Source of the DNA: Gemmatimonadaceae bacterium
GTDB taxonomy: Bacteria > Gemmatimonadota > Gemmatimonadetes > Gemmatimonadales > Gemmatimonadaceae
Direction: 5' to 3'
Assembly: GCA_014379355.1 (NCBI GenBank)
Contig: JACMLX010000007.1
Span: 1-64,000, forward strand
DNA: 64,000 nt
Shown: in pieces, positions 11,401 through 19,811 of the stretch
How the letters are laid out: the number at the start of each line of letters is the position of its first letter
Numbering within the stretch: position 1 is the stretch's first letter
Translations under genes and position numbers: made by a program
Notes under the pieces: model-generated
The model's input: the letters and a program-made list of their open reading frames with translations, nothing else
Told to the model about the DNA's origin: nothing
Database searches by the model: none

Positions 11401-12122
11401 GGCGCGCACAAAACGTTCACACCGCCGACCAACGCCGCTTCGCACTCACCGTTGCGCAGGCTCTGCACCGCGAGATGCGCGGCCACCAGCGACGATGAAC
11501 AGGCGGTATCCACGGCGACGGCCGGACCGTGCAGCCCGAGGATGTACGACAGGCGGCCCGCCGCAACGGCGTGAGACCCACCCGACGACGAATACAGGTC
11601 GAGTTCGGATGCATCGACCTGCATCATCAGCGACGCGTAGTCGAGCGTCGCGATGCCAAGGAAGACGCCCGTCTGCGAGCCGAACAACGAGTCCGGCGCA
11701 ATGCCGGCATGTTCGAGCGCTTCCCATGCGACTTCGAGAAACAGGCGTTGTTGCGGATCCATCCCGGCCGCCTCGCGCGGCGAGATACCGAAGTGCGCCG
11801 GGTCGAACTGGTCGATGCCGCTGATGAATCCGCCGTATCGCGTGTTCATCTTGCCGGGCGCGTCGGGATCGACATCGAAGTACGCGTCGATGTCCCAACG
11901 ATCACGCGGCACTTCGCTGATGGCGTCCACCGCATCGTCGAGCAGCTGCGCGAATGCGTCCGGCGAATCGGCGCCGGGGAACCGGACGCCGAGTCCGACC
12001 ACGGCGATCGGCTCACGCGAGCGCGCTTCGCTGGCGTCGAGTCGCTCCTTCAGCTCGAGCGCAAGAAGCGCCAGTCGCTTCGGCGAGAGTTCAGTGAGGC
12101 GCTGCAGGAAGTCGGTGCTCAT
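5487..12122 (-). CDS. Type I PKS module M6: KS-AT-DH-cMT-KR-ACP
   Basis: KS DTACSSSL/EAHGTGT/NFGHLEAA; AT GHSLGE with HAYH; DH HxxxGxxxxA plus LLDGALQ; cMT VLEIGAGTGGTT; KR TGGTGGLG with S/Y/N; ACP LGLDSLMSVEL. C-terminal tail LSDDEVEAQLLARLDAMR, no TE. Confidence 0.93.
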   Translation of the reverse strand: MSTDFLQRLTELSPKRLALLALELKERLDASEARSREPIAVVGLGVRFPGADSPDAFAQLLDDAVDAISEVPRDRWDIDAYFDVDPDAPGKMNTRYGGFISGIDQFDPAHFGISPREAAGMDPQQRLFLEVAWEALEHAGIAPDSLFGSQTGVFLGIATLDYASLMMQVDASELDLYSSSGGSHAVAAGRLSYILGLHGPAVAVDTACSSSLVAAHLAVQSLRNGECEAALVGGVNVLCAPETTLMLSRARMMAPDGRCKTFDAGADGFVRGEGCGVLVLKRLATALADGDRVLAVIRGSAVNQDGRSSGLTAPNGPSQEAVIRAALANAAVTAADIDYVEAHGTGTSLGDPIELRALGAVYGVGRSTADSLIASSVKTNFGHLEAAAGVAGLAKTILALQRERIPAHLHALSPTPHVDWSSLGVRLPAAGGEAWVRTDRPRMAGVSSFGFSGTNAHIVLEEAPAAALVAGSPEPRACYILPIAARTGVAVREIAARYTAHLAGDPRASWPDVCDVGGSGRSQLVGARAAILAPTADDARELLNRLAHGEGPLASETIGTASVIATDTMSSQSADVAFVFTGQGGADVGMGRTLFDTAPVFNVAMTRLDGVLREIIGVSLIEVLYGATPHDFTRPEVSATAHVAFQIALAELWRSWGVEPASVAGHSLGEYAAAVTAGVMSERDALRLVAARGRLVGALPPDQGAMAIVDANQARIESVVGSPIGSPSPLEIAAVNAPEQVVLSGSTAHIEQAEAVLGAAGIRVRRLALVAHAYHSAQLDVMLDDYRAVCDTPQLSAPSIEWVSCLTGDVQSNSVAVSAQYWIDQMRQPVQWRRVVETLAARGVRVLIEIGPSAVLSGLSRASLLETGVVDAVSVPSLRTGIDPWITLTDSLGRGWARGMTVRWKRFVQGSGARPALPTYPFQHQRYWLSNSATPRRTRTAAARDNGLLGARLPGPVATFPVPIGPDAPATLREHIVRGRPLFAGSAFVDVALLAASQVLGQAPVVLHDIRFIAPLEVGRDDHDACITVELRDDGDASITLFSHARDDDAAWTRHMRARTSVAPAESSAITNISELQQSLAEHLDENAVYAAFQSRNITIGDSVRSVHELWRSDGAALSRLVVPTGVSAVERRASLLDGALQTLGVAAPNFHERHGSSQVRVLARIGTAYVHDDLATAAWCHATMTPSDDAAAWSGAVRVFDETGAVLAAFMDLSLVVAAATDDVTSDALTYDLTWEEAPLGLESALPAPDLLAAHVSGSLDLLGAEHGFAEYDELIPVLEATAAAYASAALEALDLADAGAQPSAAALMSVTPQHHRLVTRLLSIAAPDDVQRMPDAATRARLRTMGGGEMAILERCGERLADVLRGAEDPLQLLFPGGSFAALDGLYRDSPFARTYNGALREALRAEVSARGSSPLRVLEIGAGTGGTTAYTLDVVPAGSRYVFSDISPLFLERARDRFGAHSGLEVRLLDIENDPVGQGFASHEFDVIIASNVLHATVDLQQTLAHVRQLAAPGALLLLLEGTTPLRWVDLTFGLTDGWWRFTDHDVRPSHPLVSGTRWLELLRAAGFGDAAVAPSAPVHGTAAAMQSVFVARAPIAARAPVAPTLIFADSHGVAQSLGQALESRQAAVRLVAAADATPESARHDIAAFRARHAGAVSIVYLSALDVTPGVAESAATVRENIVLTETLPLAILRAVAEDGAEARVWIATSGAQRVGESDPVTSPEQAPLWGWLRGFSLEFPHSAGALIDLDPAMSASAAADALVGEVTHTQSEDQVAFRRGLRLAARLTPRPAAAAMPFTLRDDGAYLVTGGTGGLGLRVAEWLAAHGAGEIVLVSRSGVDPNPTDARHAILGGISERGTTVHVVRADVSDEEQMRAILARFGTQWAPLRGVVHAAVQMSSAPIRELSATALESMRAGKVDASRVLHRITADTPLDFFVLFSSTTSLLGVHGLAHYAAANQYLDALASHRRAQGRTALTVAWGTWDLMRVASADAQATIARGGLRQLASDTALDLLGRLISAGDTFAAVADVDWSTLVPLYESRRARPLIHALAARRTVRIDHRAASAAHGAAPSAMLPIRAARPEARLQLLQQMVRREVATVLGYANDDGIPLDFGFFELGLDSLMSVELKRRLEAAVEKSLPSTLTFNYPNVASLAGFLLTELFPSVPVAPPTVTASADVADLRTADVLSDDEVEAQLLARLDAMR

Positions 12123-15100
12123 TTGCCCTTCATCCGTTCCGCGAACAGGCGATCGACATCATCATCGGACATCGAGGTCAGGTCATCCACGAGCGTTCCC
12201 GGCGTCGCACCCGGCATCGCAGACTCAGCGGCGACAGTCGGCGCGATCGAGTCCGGGAACAGGATGGTGATCAGGTGTGTCGCCAGGTCATCGATCGTGG
12301 GATAGTCGAAGAGGAGCGTTGCGGGCAGGGTGCGGCCGATGGCAGTCCCGATCACGTTACGCAATTCGATCGCCAGCAGCGAGTCGAGGCCCGCATCACG
12401 CAGCGGCTGTCGGTCGTCGAGCACGGAAGACGCGCCGAGTCCCAGCGTGCGTGACACGCGTGCCTTGAGGAAGCTGCGCAGCAGCGCAGGGCGGCGGGCG
12501 GCGACCGCGGCGGTGAGGTCGACGACGAGATTCGGGACGTCGGTGCCTTGCGTCGTGACTGCACCGGAAGCGCGCGCGACTGGAGCGGCGCTCGCGGCGG
12601 TCAGCTGCGCCACGCGATCGAACACGGTGAGGTGTTGCGTACCACGGGCCGCGCGGAACGCCGGCCAGTCCACCGGCACCGCGGCGAGCTGCGCGGGAGC
12701 GCCACTGAAAATTTCATCGAGCATCGCGAGACCGGCATCGACGGTGATCGATCGCACGCCGATGTTCGCCGCGCGTGCGAGTGCACCGTGGCGTACCGCC
12801 GCGCCGATTTCCTCCCACGCACCCCAGTCGATACTGACGGCAGGCCGACCTTCAGCACGCCGATGGTGTGCGAGGGCATCGATGAAGGTGTTGGCCGCCG
12901 CGTGATTCGCCTGACCGGGCGAACCGAAGAAGCCGGCGACGGATGCAAAACACACGAAGAAGTCGAGCCGGTCGTCGAGTGTGAGGCGGTGGAGATTCCA
13001 CGAGCCCGATACCTTGGCGGCGAACACGCGCGCAACACGTGCTTCATCGAGCTGCAACACCGCGCCATCATCGAGCAGGCCGGCCGAGTGGATCACGCCG
13101 TGAATCGGCGCGGCGTTACGCACGCGCGAAAGCAGCGCGTCGAGCGCATCGACATCCGCCACGTCGACGGCGGCGACATCGACACGGACACCACGTGCCT
13201 CGAGTGACGCGCGCACGTCATCGAGCGCATCGCCTGCGCCGGAACGTGAGCAGAGCATGAGGTGCGTCGCGCCGCGATCCACCAGCCACTCGGCCGTGCG
13301 CAGGCCGAGTCCGGACGTTCCACCCGTGATGACGTAGGCAACACCGGGCTTGACCTCCACCGCGTTCGCCCCCTCGGCGTCGAGCGCTTCGCGGTGGGAG
13401 ATCACGATCTTGCCGGTGTGCCTTCCCTGCGCCATGTAGCGAAACGCGTCGTGCACACGCGAAAGCGGAAACACGGTCGTCGGCAACGCGGCGAGCTCAC
13501 CGCGCGCGATGTCGTCGAGCAGCGCTCGGAGATCGCGACCGACGCGTTCCGGCGACGTCCGTGCGATGCCGGTCCAGTCCACGATGTGATACTCGAGCTG
13601 CCTGCCGAGGGCAGCCACCTGCTCGGCGGTCCAGATCCCGCGCTTGCCGATCTCGAGGAAACGTCCGCCACGCGCCGTCACTGCCAGCGAACGTTCGACG
13701 AAGTCGTCCGAGAGCGAATTCAGCGTGACGTGCACACCCTCGCCATTCGTCAGCGCGAGAATCTCGTTTGAAAATGCCGCGCTGCGCGAGTCGAAGACGT
13801 GTGACACACCGAGGCCGCGAAGAAAACCGCGCTTCGAATCGGAACCGGCCGTTGCGAAGATTTCCGCGCCGACACGCTGTGCGATCCGGATAGCGGCCAG
13901 ACCGACACCGCCGGCACCGGCGTGAATGAGTATCCGCTCACCCCGCTGCAGCCGACCGAGCTCGATGAGCGTATGGTGCGCGGTCAGGTACGCGATGGGC
14001 AGCGACGAGGCAGTATCGAATGACATACCGTCGGGAAGCGGCACGACCAGCGATTCAGGTGTGCACACGTGAGAACTCATGGCTCCCGACGCGAGTCCAA
14101 CGACGCGATCACCGACGGCCAGCGACCGCACATCGGCACCTGCGGCCACCACAACGCCGGCGCACTCACCGCCGATCGCACCGGCGTCTCCCGGGTATGT
14201 GCCGAGCACGTTCAGCACGTCCTTGAAGTTGAGGCCCGTCGCTGCCACGCGAATCACGACCTCGCCCGCGCCGGGTGCCGGAATGTCACGCGGGTCGATT
14301 GCGAGCGCGTCGATGGTACCGCGCGTGCGTGGTGCGACGACGTATGAGGTCGGGAACGCAGGTGCTGCGCGCGATACGTGCTTGACACGCGCGACGAGAC
14401 GCTGTGCGTCGCGCAGGGCAGTCTGCTGCTCCGGCGCTCCGGCACGCACCTCCGAGACCACTGCGTCGATGTCCGCCGCACTTGCCGTTGCCGGAAGATC
14501 GAGGCAGCTCGCGGCGAGCTCCGGATGTTCGAGCTGCAGCGTACGCACGATGCCCCACACCGGCGAGGCATTCATCAGTGGTGCCGCATCGGCGGCGGAG
14601 ACTCGCACGCTGCTGCGCGTGATGCACCAGAGTCGCGGCATGGCATTGCGAACCGTGTCGTGCGACATCGTCAGCATCGCCTGCGCGACAGCGAGCGCAC
14701 GCACGGCCGATGCCGTCGCCAGCGCGGCCATGTGCAATTCGTCACCGGCGCGCGACGCGGTGTCCAGTTCGAGACAGTTCACGACGCCGAGAATCGGCCC
14801 GCGCACTGCGCTGAATGCTGCCGACAGCTCTGCGCGTAGTGCATCACCGATCGCCGTAGGGCTGACACGCGCCACGCGCTCACCGCGAGCCTCGAACGCA
14901 TTGGCCAGCGACGAGCCCCCACCGCCCGGCGGTGCGACCACGATCCAGAGACCGTCGGACGGCGCAACCGGCACCGCAGGCGTGCGCGCGAGCATCACGA
15001 ACTGTTCCTCGAGCCCATCACCCGCACCGTTCGTCCCGAGCGCGATCGCCGTCTCGCCAAAACCCACCGACATCAACACACGTTGCCACTCGGCCGCTGG

Positions 15101-18100
15101 CAGCAACGGATAGTCGGTCCGGAACGCGTCGTCGAAGGCCCACCAACCGGTCGTGAATCCGAACGACAGGTCGATCCAGCGCGACGGCCGGGACAGTTCG
15201 AGCATCAGCAACACGCCGTCGGGCGCCAGCAGCGTTCGCAGCATGCCGAGCGTCGTCGCCACATCACGCGTCGCATGAATGACGTTGGCCGCGATGATGA
15301 GATCGAAACTGCCCGGCGTGAAGCCCTGGCTGGTCGCATCCTGCTCGAGATCGAACACGCGATACGACATGCCATTGCGCGTCGAGAATCGATCACGCGC
15401 CCGCGTCAGGAAAAGTGGTGACGTATCGGTGAAGAGATACTCCGACGCCCCGTCGGGAATCGCGTCGAGAATCGCGGCCGTCGTGCCGCCGGTGCCCCCA
15501 CCGACTTCCAGCACACGCAGCGGCTGCGCCCCGATGCGTCCGGCCATCAGCGTCGCAACAGCATCCCTGACGAGCGCGTTGTAGGTGCGCGGGAATGGTG
15601 AATCGCGATAGATGCGATGCACCTGATCGAGCGAGCCGTCCGGAAACAGCAGGGTCAATGCGTCGATGGTCCCCGTGAGCGCGGGCGCGAGCGCTTCACC
15701 ACACCGCACGAGCAGATCGAGCTCGCCACCGAACGGCGTCTCCCCACCGCGCAGCGCCTGGATGGCATCTGCAATACCACCGGAATCGAGTGGCTCGGCC
15801 ACCACACGATCCGCACCCTCTCGCCGCAGCACACCATCATCCACGAGGATGTCGAGCAGTCGCGTGAACAGCTGCGCGTGCGACGCCAGTACACCCAGTT
15901 CACGACGAAGCGTCTCGGGTACCAGCGTGTCGTGGAGCGACAGATCGGCACCCAACTGCTCCAGCGCGCGCCAGACGTACAGCGCGGCGAGTCGATCCAT
16001 CGCCGGTCCATCTGCAGAATACCGGACCAGGGACTCGGCGGCCGCGTGATCGGGTGCCCGTTCCACGACACGCTGCGTGATGAGCGACAACGACGCCTGA
16101 TGCCCCGGTGCAGCCTGATCCTGCGCTTCCCAGGTCATCTCGTACAGATCATCACGCACCGAGCGACCGGTGACGAGGCGCAGCGTCTCAGGCGTTGCAC
16201 GCTTGAGCGTCACACCGCGCAACACACCGATCGTACGCCCGCCAACGTCCGCTGCCACCACATCGGCAACGATCGTTTCACCCGACGCGGCGCCTTCACG
16301 GCGCGAGACCGCGCACACGAACGCGTCGCCCGGCGTGCCGAACCACTCGAAGCGTTCGATCGCGAAGGGCATGTACAACGCGTCGTGACCATCAGGGGCG
16401 TGCGGCGCCACGAGCGCAATGGCCTGTATGCAGGCGTCGATCAACACCGGATTCACGATGCCGTCAGGCCACGCCGCGGCGCCCGACGACGTCACGGTCG
16501 CGAGAGCAGTTTGGCCGGACTGCGATGTGTGCCGCATCAGCTGGAACTGCGAACCGAGGGTCAATCCGATGCGCGCGAACCGTGCGTAGAGCTGGTCCCG
16601 CGTTTCATCACCATCCGTGGGCCAGGCGAGCGGCGCTGGCACCGGCGCCGCTCGCCGCGGTTCGAGTGTCGCCTCCGCATGCAGCAGCCACGCACCCGCC
16701 GCATCTGCAGCATCCCGACTGTACGCCGCCACCTGCGGGATCGCGTCTCCGGCTCGAGAGAGGACGATCTGCACGACACGCGGCCGATCGTCACGCACAT
16801 GCAAGGGTGCGTGCAGCGTGAGGCCGCACACCGCCCAGTCCGTGCCCGCGTATGCGGCGCCACCGGCCACGGCACAGGCGTCCAGCCACGCGGCTCCCGG
16901 GAGAATCGCGTTGCCGAAAACGCGATGCTGATCGAGCAGCGGCAGCATCGGGGCCGCCACTTCGCGCTCGAACACGATGCCCGTCATCGCTGGTGATGAC
17001 ACACGTGTGCCCACCAACGGATGACCACCGGCGTCTCGATTCGGACGCGCGCCGACGCGGGCGAACGTCAGCCAGTGTTTCTCACGCTCGAACGGATACG
17101 TCGGAAGATCGGTACGTGAGAGAGCGTACGGCGCATCGAACGCCACCCAATCCACGCGTCCACCTGACGTCCACCATTGTGCGACGCCGTTGGCGAGCGT
17201 CTCCCACGCCCCGCGGCCTCTCCGCAGCGATGCGATGCCGCTCGGCAACGTCGAATCGTCTGCGGCGGCAACCATCCCGGTGAGCACCGGGTGCGGTCCG
17301 ATCTCGATGGCGTGCGTCACGCGACGTTCACGGAGTGCCGCGATCACGTCGCCGAACTGCACGGTCTCACGGGTCTGACGACGCCAGTATGCGGCCGTCG
17401 GTGTCCGATGCGGCTCCAGTGCCGCACGACCCAGGTTCCAGCTCACAGGAATGCGCGGTGCGGTATACGTGATCGTGGCAGCGATGCGTTCGAACGCGTC
17501 GAGCATCGGCTCGACCTCGCGGGAGTGGAACGCGTTGGTCGTGGCGACGAGTCGCTTGCACTCGACACCGAGTCGTTCACGCAGCGATGCTTCCGCGCGC
17601 CCGATCGCCTCGGACCTGCCCGTCAGTACGCACTGCGACGGGCCGTTATCGGCAGCCAGCTCGACCTCACCGCGCAACACATCGCCGAGTGCTCCCGACG
17701 CGGCGGCGACACCGGCAGGAACACTCGTCATCGCAGCATCGACGAGCGGCAATTCCGCCATCAGCCGTCCGCGCGCGGCCACGAGACGCAGCGCATCGGC
17801 GGTCGACATCACACCGGCGAAGGCGGCTGCCGCGTACTCGCCAAGCGAATGACCGGCAACCAGCGTCGGCTCGACACCCCACGTGTGCCAGAGTGACGCC
17901 AGTGCGAGCTCCACGGCAACGATGGCCGGCTGCACGTATCGTGCATCCGCGAGCAGTCGAGCGCTGTCAGGACCGTACAGCACATCGCCCAGCTGCACAC
18001 CATTCCATTCCGCGGCAAGGACGGCCGACGACGCATCGATCGACGCGGTGAACGGTGGCGCAGTGTCGTACAACTCGCGCCCCATGTCCGGATACTGCGA

Positions 18101-19795
18101 GCCCTGACCGGTGAACAGGAACGCCGCGCGCACCGACGCCCCGACTGCGTGTTCCGTGATCTGTGCCCCGGATGCAATGGCGCGCAGCATCTCGCGCGCT
18201 GAGGCTGCGTCGCCAGTCACCACCGCGGCCCGAGCGCCAAGCAGCTGCGCACGACCCATCGCGGCGGTATGTGCGAGGTTCTCGAGCGGAGTGTCGGCAT
18301 CGATGTACGCCGCGTAGCCCGCCGCGAGCTCACGCACTGCGTGCGCCGACTTTCCGGCGATCGGCACGATGTGCAGCGGTCGCACCGGACGATCGTTGCG
18401 CGCCGGAACGACGTCCGCCGCCTGCTCCACGATCAGATGCGCGTTCGTGCCGCTGAATCCGAACGAGCTGACGGCAGCGCGACGCGTGCCATGCGCCGGC
18501 CAGGCTTCACCACCCGGCATGGGGAGCCGAAGATGCAACGTCTTCCAATCCACATGCGGCGTCGGCTGTTCGATGTACAGCTGCGACGGCACACGCGCGG
18601 TCTCGAGCATCAGCACGGCCTTGATCAGCGACGCCACTCCAGCCGCACCTTCGAGATGCCCGACGTTCGCCTTCACCGATCCGACGACCAGGGGCGCGTT
18701 CGCAGCGTGTGCGCCACCGTACACGGCGCCGAGCGCGCGCAGCTCGATTGGATCACCAAGTGGTGTGCCGGTGCCATGCGCTTCCACGACATGAACATCC
18801 GCGCCAGTGAGACCACTCTGCGCGAGTGCGCGACGGATCACGGCTTCCTGCGCCGGCCCACTCGGCGCGGTGAGACTCGCCGATGCGCCGTCCTGGTTGA
18901 CGGCCGAGCCCCGAATCACGGCCAGCACGCGATCTCCATCGGCACGCGCGTCACTGAGCCGCTTGAGCACGACGACACCGCAGCCTTCACCACGCACGAA
19001 ACCATCGGCAGAGGCGTCGAACGGTTTGCAGCGTCCGTCCGATGACAGCATCTGCGTGCGGCCGAACGCGATGAACGACTCCGGCGTCAGGATCAGGTTC
19101 ACGCCCGCCGCGAGCGCGAGATCACAGTCTCCCGCACGCAGGTTCTGGCAGGCGAGGTGCACCGCGACCAGCGAGGAGGAACAGGCCGTGTCGAGCGACA
19201 GGCTCGGTCCGTTCAGGCCAAGGAGGTACGAGAGGCGACCCGAGGCGATGCTGTGTGCGATTCCCGACGCGTAGTGCGCATCGATGTCGTCAAGTGACCC
19301 ACCGCGCAGCTGCAACTGTTGATAGTCAGCCGATGGTATTCCGACGAACACACCCGTCGCGCTGCCCGCGAGGCGATCGGGAGCGATGCCCGCATTCTCG
19401 AGTGCTTCCCACGCGACCTCGAGCAACAGGCGCTGCTGTGGATCCATGCCTCCGGCTTCGCGTGGTGAGATGCCGAAGAAGGCCGCATCGAACTCGTCGA
19501 TCGCAGATTCGAGGAACCCGGCATGCTCGGCGTACGTCGTGCCGACACGCGAGGATGTCGCGTCGAAGAATGGTGCGTGGTCCCACCGTGTGGCGGGCAC
19601 AGTGGTGATCGCGGAGCGTGCGTCGTCCAGCAGCTGCCAGTATCCACGAGGGCTCGACGCGCTGCCGGGAAAGCGACAGCCCATGCCGACGATCGCGATC
19701 GGCTCGCGCTGCCGGTACTCGACGGCCGACAATCGACTGCGCGTCTCCTCGAGCGCGAGAAAGGCGCGCTGAAGCGGCGAGAGTTCGGCACTCAT
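12119..19795 (-). CDS. Type I PKS module M5: KS-AT-DH-cMT-ER-KR-ACP
   Basis: KS DTACSSSL; AT GHSLGEY with NAFH; DH HRVFGNAILP and LIDACIQ; cMT VLEVGGGTGGTT; ER HAGAGGVGLAA; KR TGGTSGLG with LLDD; ACP AGLDSLLAIEL. Start MSAELSPLQRAFLALEETRSRL at 19795. Confidence 0.93.
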   Translation of the reverse strand: MSAELSPLQRAFLALEETRSRLSAVEYRQREPIAIVGMGCRFPGSASSPRGYWQLLDDARSAITTVPATRWDHAPFFDATSSRVGTTYAEHAGFLESAIDEFDAAFFGISPREAGGMDPQQRLLLEVAWEALENAGIAPDRLAGSATGVFVGIPSADYQQLQLRGGSLDDIDAHYASGIAHSIASGRLSYLLGLNGPSLSLDTACSSSLVAVHLACQNLRAGDCDLALAAGVNLILTPESFIAFGRTQMLSSDGRCKPFDASADGFVRGEGCGVVVLKRLSDARADGDRVLAVIRGSAVNQDGASASLTAPSGPAQEAVIRRALAQSGLTGADVHVVEAHGTGTPLGDPIELRALGAVYGGAHAANAPLVVGSVKANVGHLEGAAGVASLIKAVLMLETARVPSQLYIEQPTPHVDWKTLHLRLPMPGGEAWPAHGTRRAAVSSFGFSGTNAHLIVEQAADVVPARNDRPVRPLHIVPIAGKSAHAVRELAAGYAAYIDADTPLENLAHTAAMGRAQLLGARAAVVTGDAASAREMLRAIASGAQITEHAVGASVRAAFLFTGQGSQYPDMGRELYDTAPPFTASIDASSAVLAAEWNGVQLGDVLYGPDSARLLADARYVQPAIVAVELALASLWHTWGVEPTLVAGHSLGEYAAAAFAGVMSTADALRLVAARGRLMAELPLVDAAMTSVPAGVAAASGALGDVLRGEVELAADNGPSQCVLTGRSEAIGRAEASLRERLGVECKRLVATTNAFHSREVEPMLDAFERIAATITYTAPRIPVSWNLGRAALEPHRTPTAAYWRRQTRETVQFGDVIAALRERRVTHAIEIGPHPVLTGMVAAADDSTLPSGIASLRRGRGAWETLANGVAQWWTSGGRVDWVAFDAPYALSRTDLPTYPFEREKHWLTFARVGARPNRDAGGHPLVGTRVSSPAMTGIVFEREVAAPMLPLLDQHRVFGNAILPGAAWLDACAVAGGAAYAGTDWAVCGLTLHAPLHVRDDRPRVVQIVLSRAGDAIPQVAAYSRDAADAAGAWLLHAEATLEPRRAAPVPAPLAWPTDGDETRDQLYARFARIGLTLGSQFQLMRHTSQSGQTALATVTSSGAAAWPDGIVNPVLIDACIQAIALVAPHAPDGHDALYMPFAIERFEWFGTPGDAFVCAVSRREGAASGETIVADVVAADVGGRTIGVLRGVTLKRATPETLRLVTGRSVRDDLYEMTWEAQDQAAPGHQASLSLITQRVVERAPDHAAAESLVRYSADGPAMDRLAALYVWRALEQLGADLSLHDTLVPETLRRELGVLASHAQLFTRLLDILVDDGVLRREGADRVVAEPLDSGGIADAIQALRGGETPFGGELDLLVRCGEALAPALTGTIDALTLLFPDGSLDQVHRIYRDSPFPRTYNALVRDAVATLMAGRIGAQPLRVLEVGGGTGGTTAAILDAIPDGASEYLFTDTSPLFLTRARDRFSTRNGMSYRVFDLEQDATSQGFTPGSFDLIIAANVIHATRDVATTLGMLRTLLAPDGVLLMLELSRPSRWIDLSFGFTTGWWAFDDAFRTDYPLLPAAEWQRVLMSVGFGETAIALGTNGAGDGLEEQFVMLARTPAVPVAPSDGLWIVVAPPGGGGSSLANAFEARGERVARVSPTAIGDALRAELSAAFSAVRGPILGVVNCLELDTASRAGDELHMAALATASAVRALAVAQAMLTMSHDTVRNAMPRLWCITRSSVRVSAADAAPLMNASPVWGIVRTLQLEHPELAASCLDLPATASAADIDAVVSEVRAGAPEQQTALRDAQRLVARVKHVSRAAPAFPTSYVVAPRTRGTIDALAIDPRDIPAPGAGEVVIRVAATGLNFKDVLNVLGTYPGDAGAIGGECAGVVVAAGADVRSLAVGDRVVGLASGAMSSHVCTPESLVVPLPDGMSFDTASSLPIAYLTAHHTLIELGRLQRGERILIHAGAGGVGLAAIRIAQRVGAEIFATAGSDSKRGFLRGLGVSHVFDSRSAAFSNEILALTNGEGVHVTLNSLSDDFVERSLAVTARGGRFLEIGKRGIWTAEQVAALGRQLEYHIVDWTGIARTSPERVGRDLRALLDDIARGELAALPTTVFPLSRVHDAFRYMAQGRHTGKIVISHREALDAEGANAVEVKPGVAYVITGGTSGLGLRTAEWLVDRGATHLMLCSRSGAGDALDDVRASLEARGVRVDVAAVDVADVDALDALLSRVRNAAPIHGVIHSAGLLDDGAVLQLDEARVARVFAAKVSGSWNLHRLTLDDRLDFFVCFASVAGFFGSPGQANHAAANTFIDALAHHRRAEGRPAVSIDWGAWEEIGAAVRHGALARAANIGVRSITVDAGLAMLDEIFSGAPAQLAAVPVDWPAFRAARGTQHLTVFDRVAQLTAASAAPVARASGAVTTQGTDVPNLVVDLTAAVAARRPALLRSFLKARVSRTLGLGASSVLDDRQPLRDAGLDSLLAIELRNVIGTAIGRTLPATLLFDYPTIDDLATHLITILFPDSIAPTVAAESAMPGATPGTLVDDLTSMSDDDVDRLFAERMKGK

Positions 19796-19811
19796 CGTAC
19801 GCTGCTCCGAC

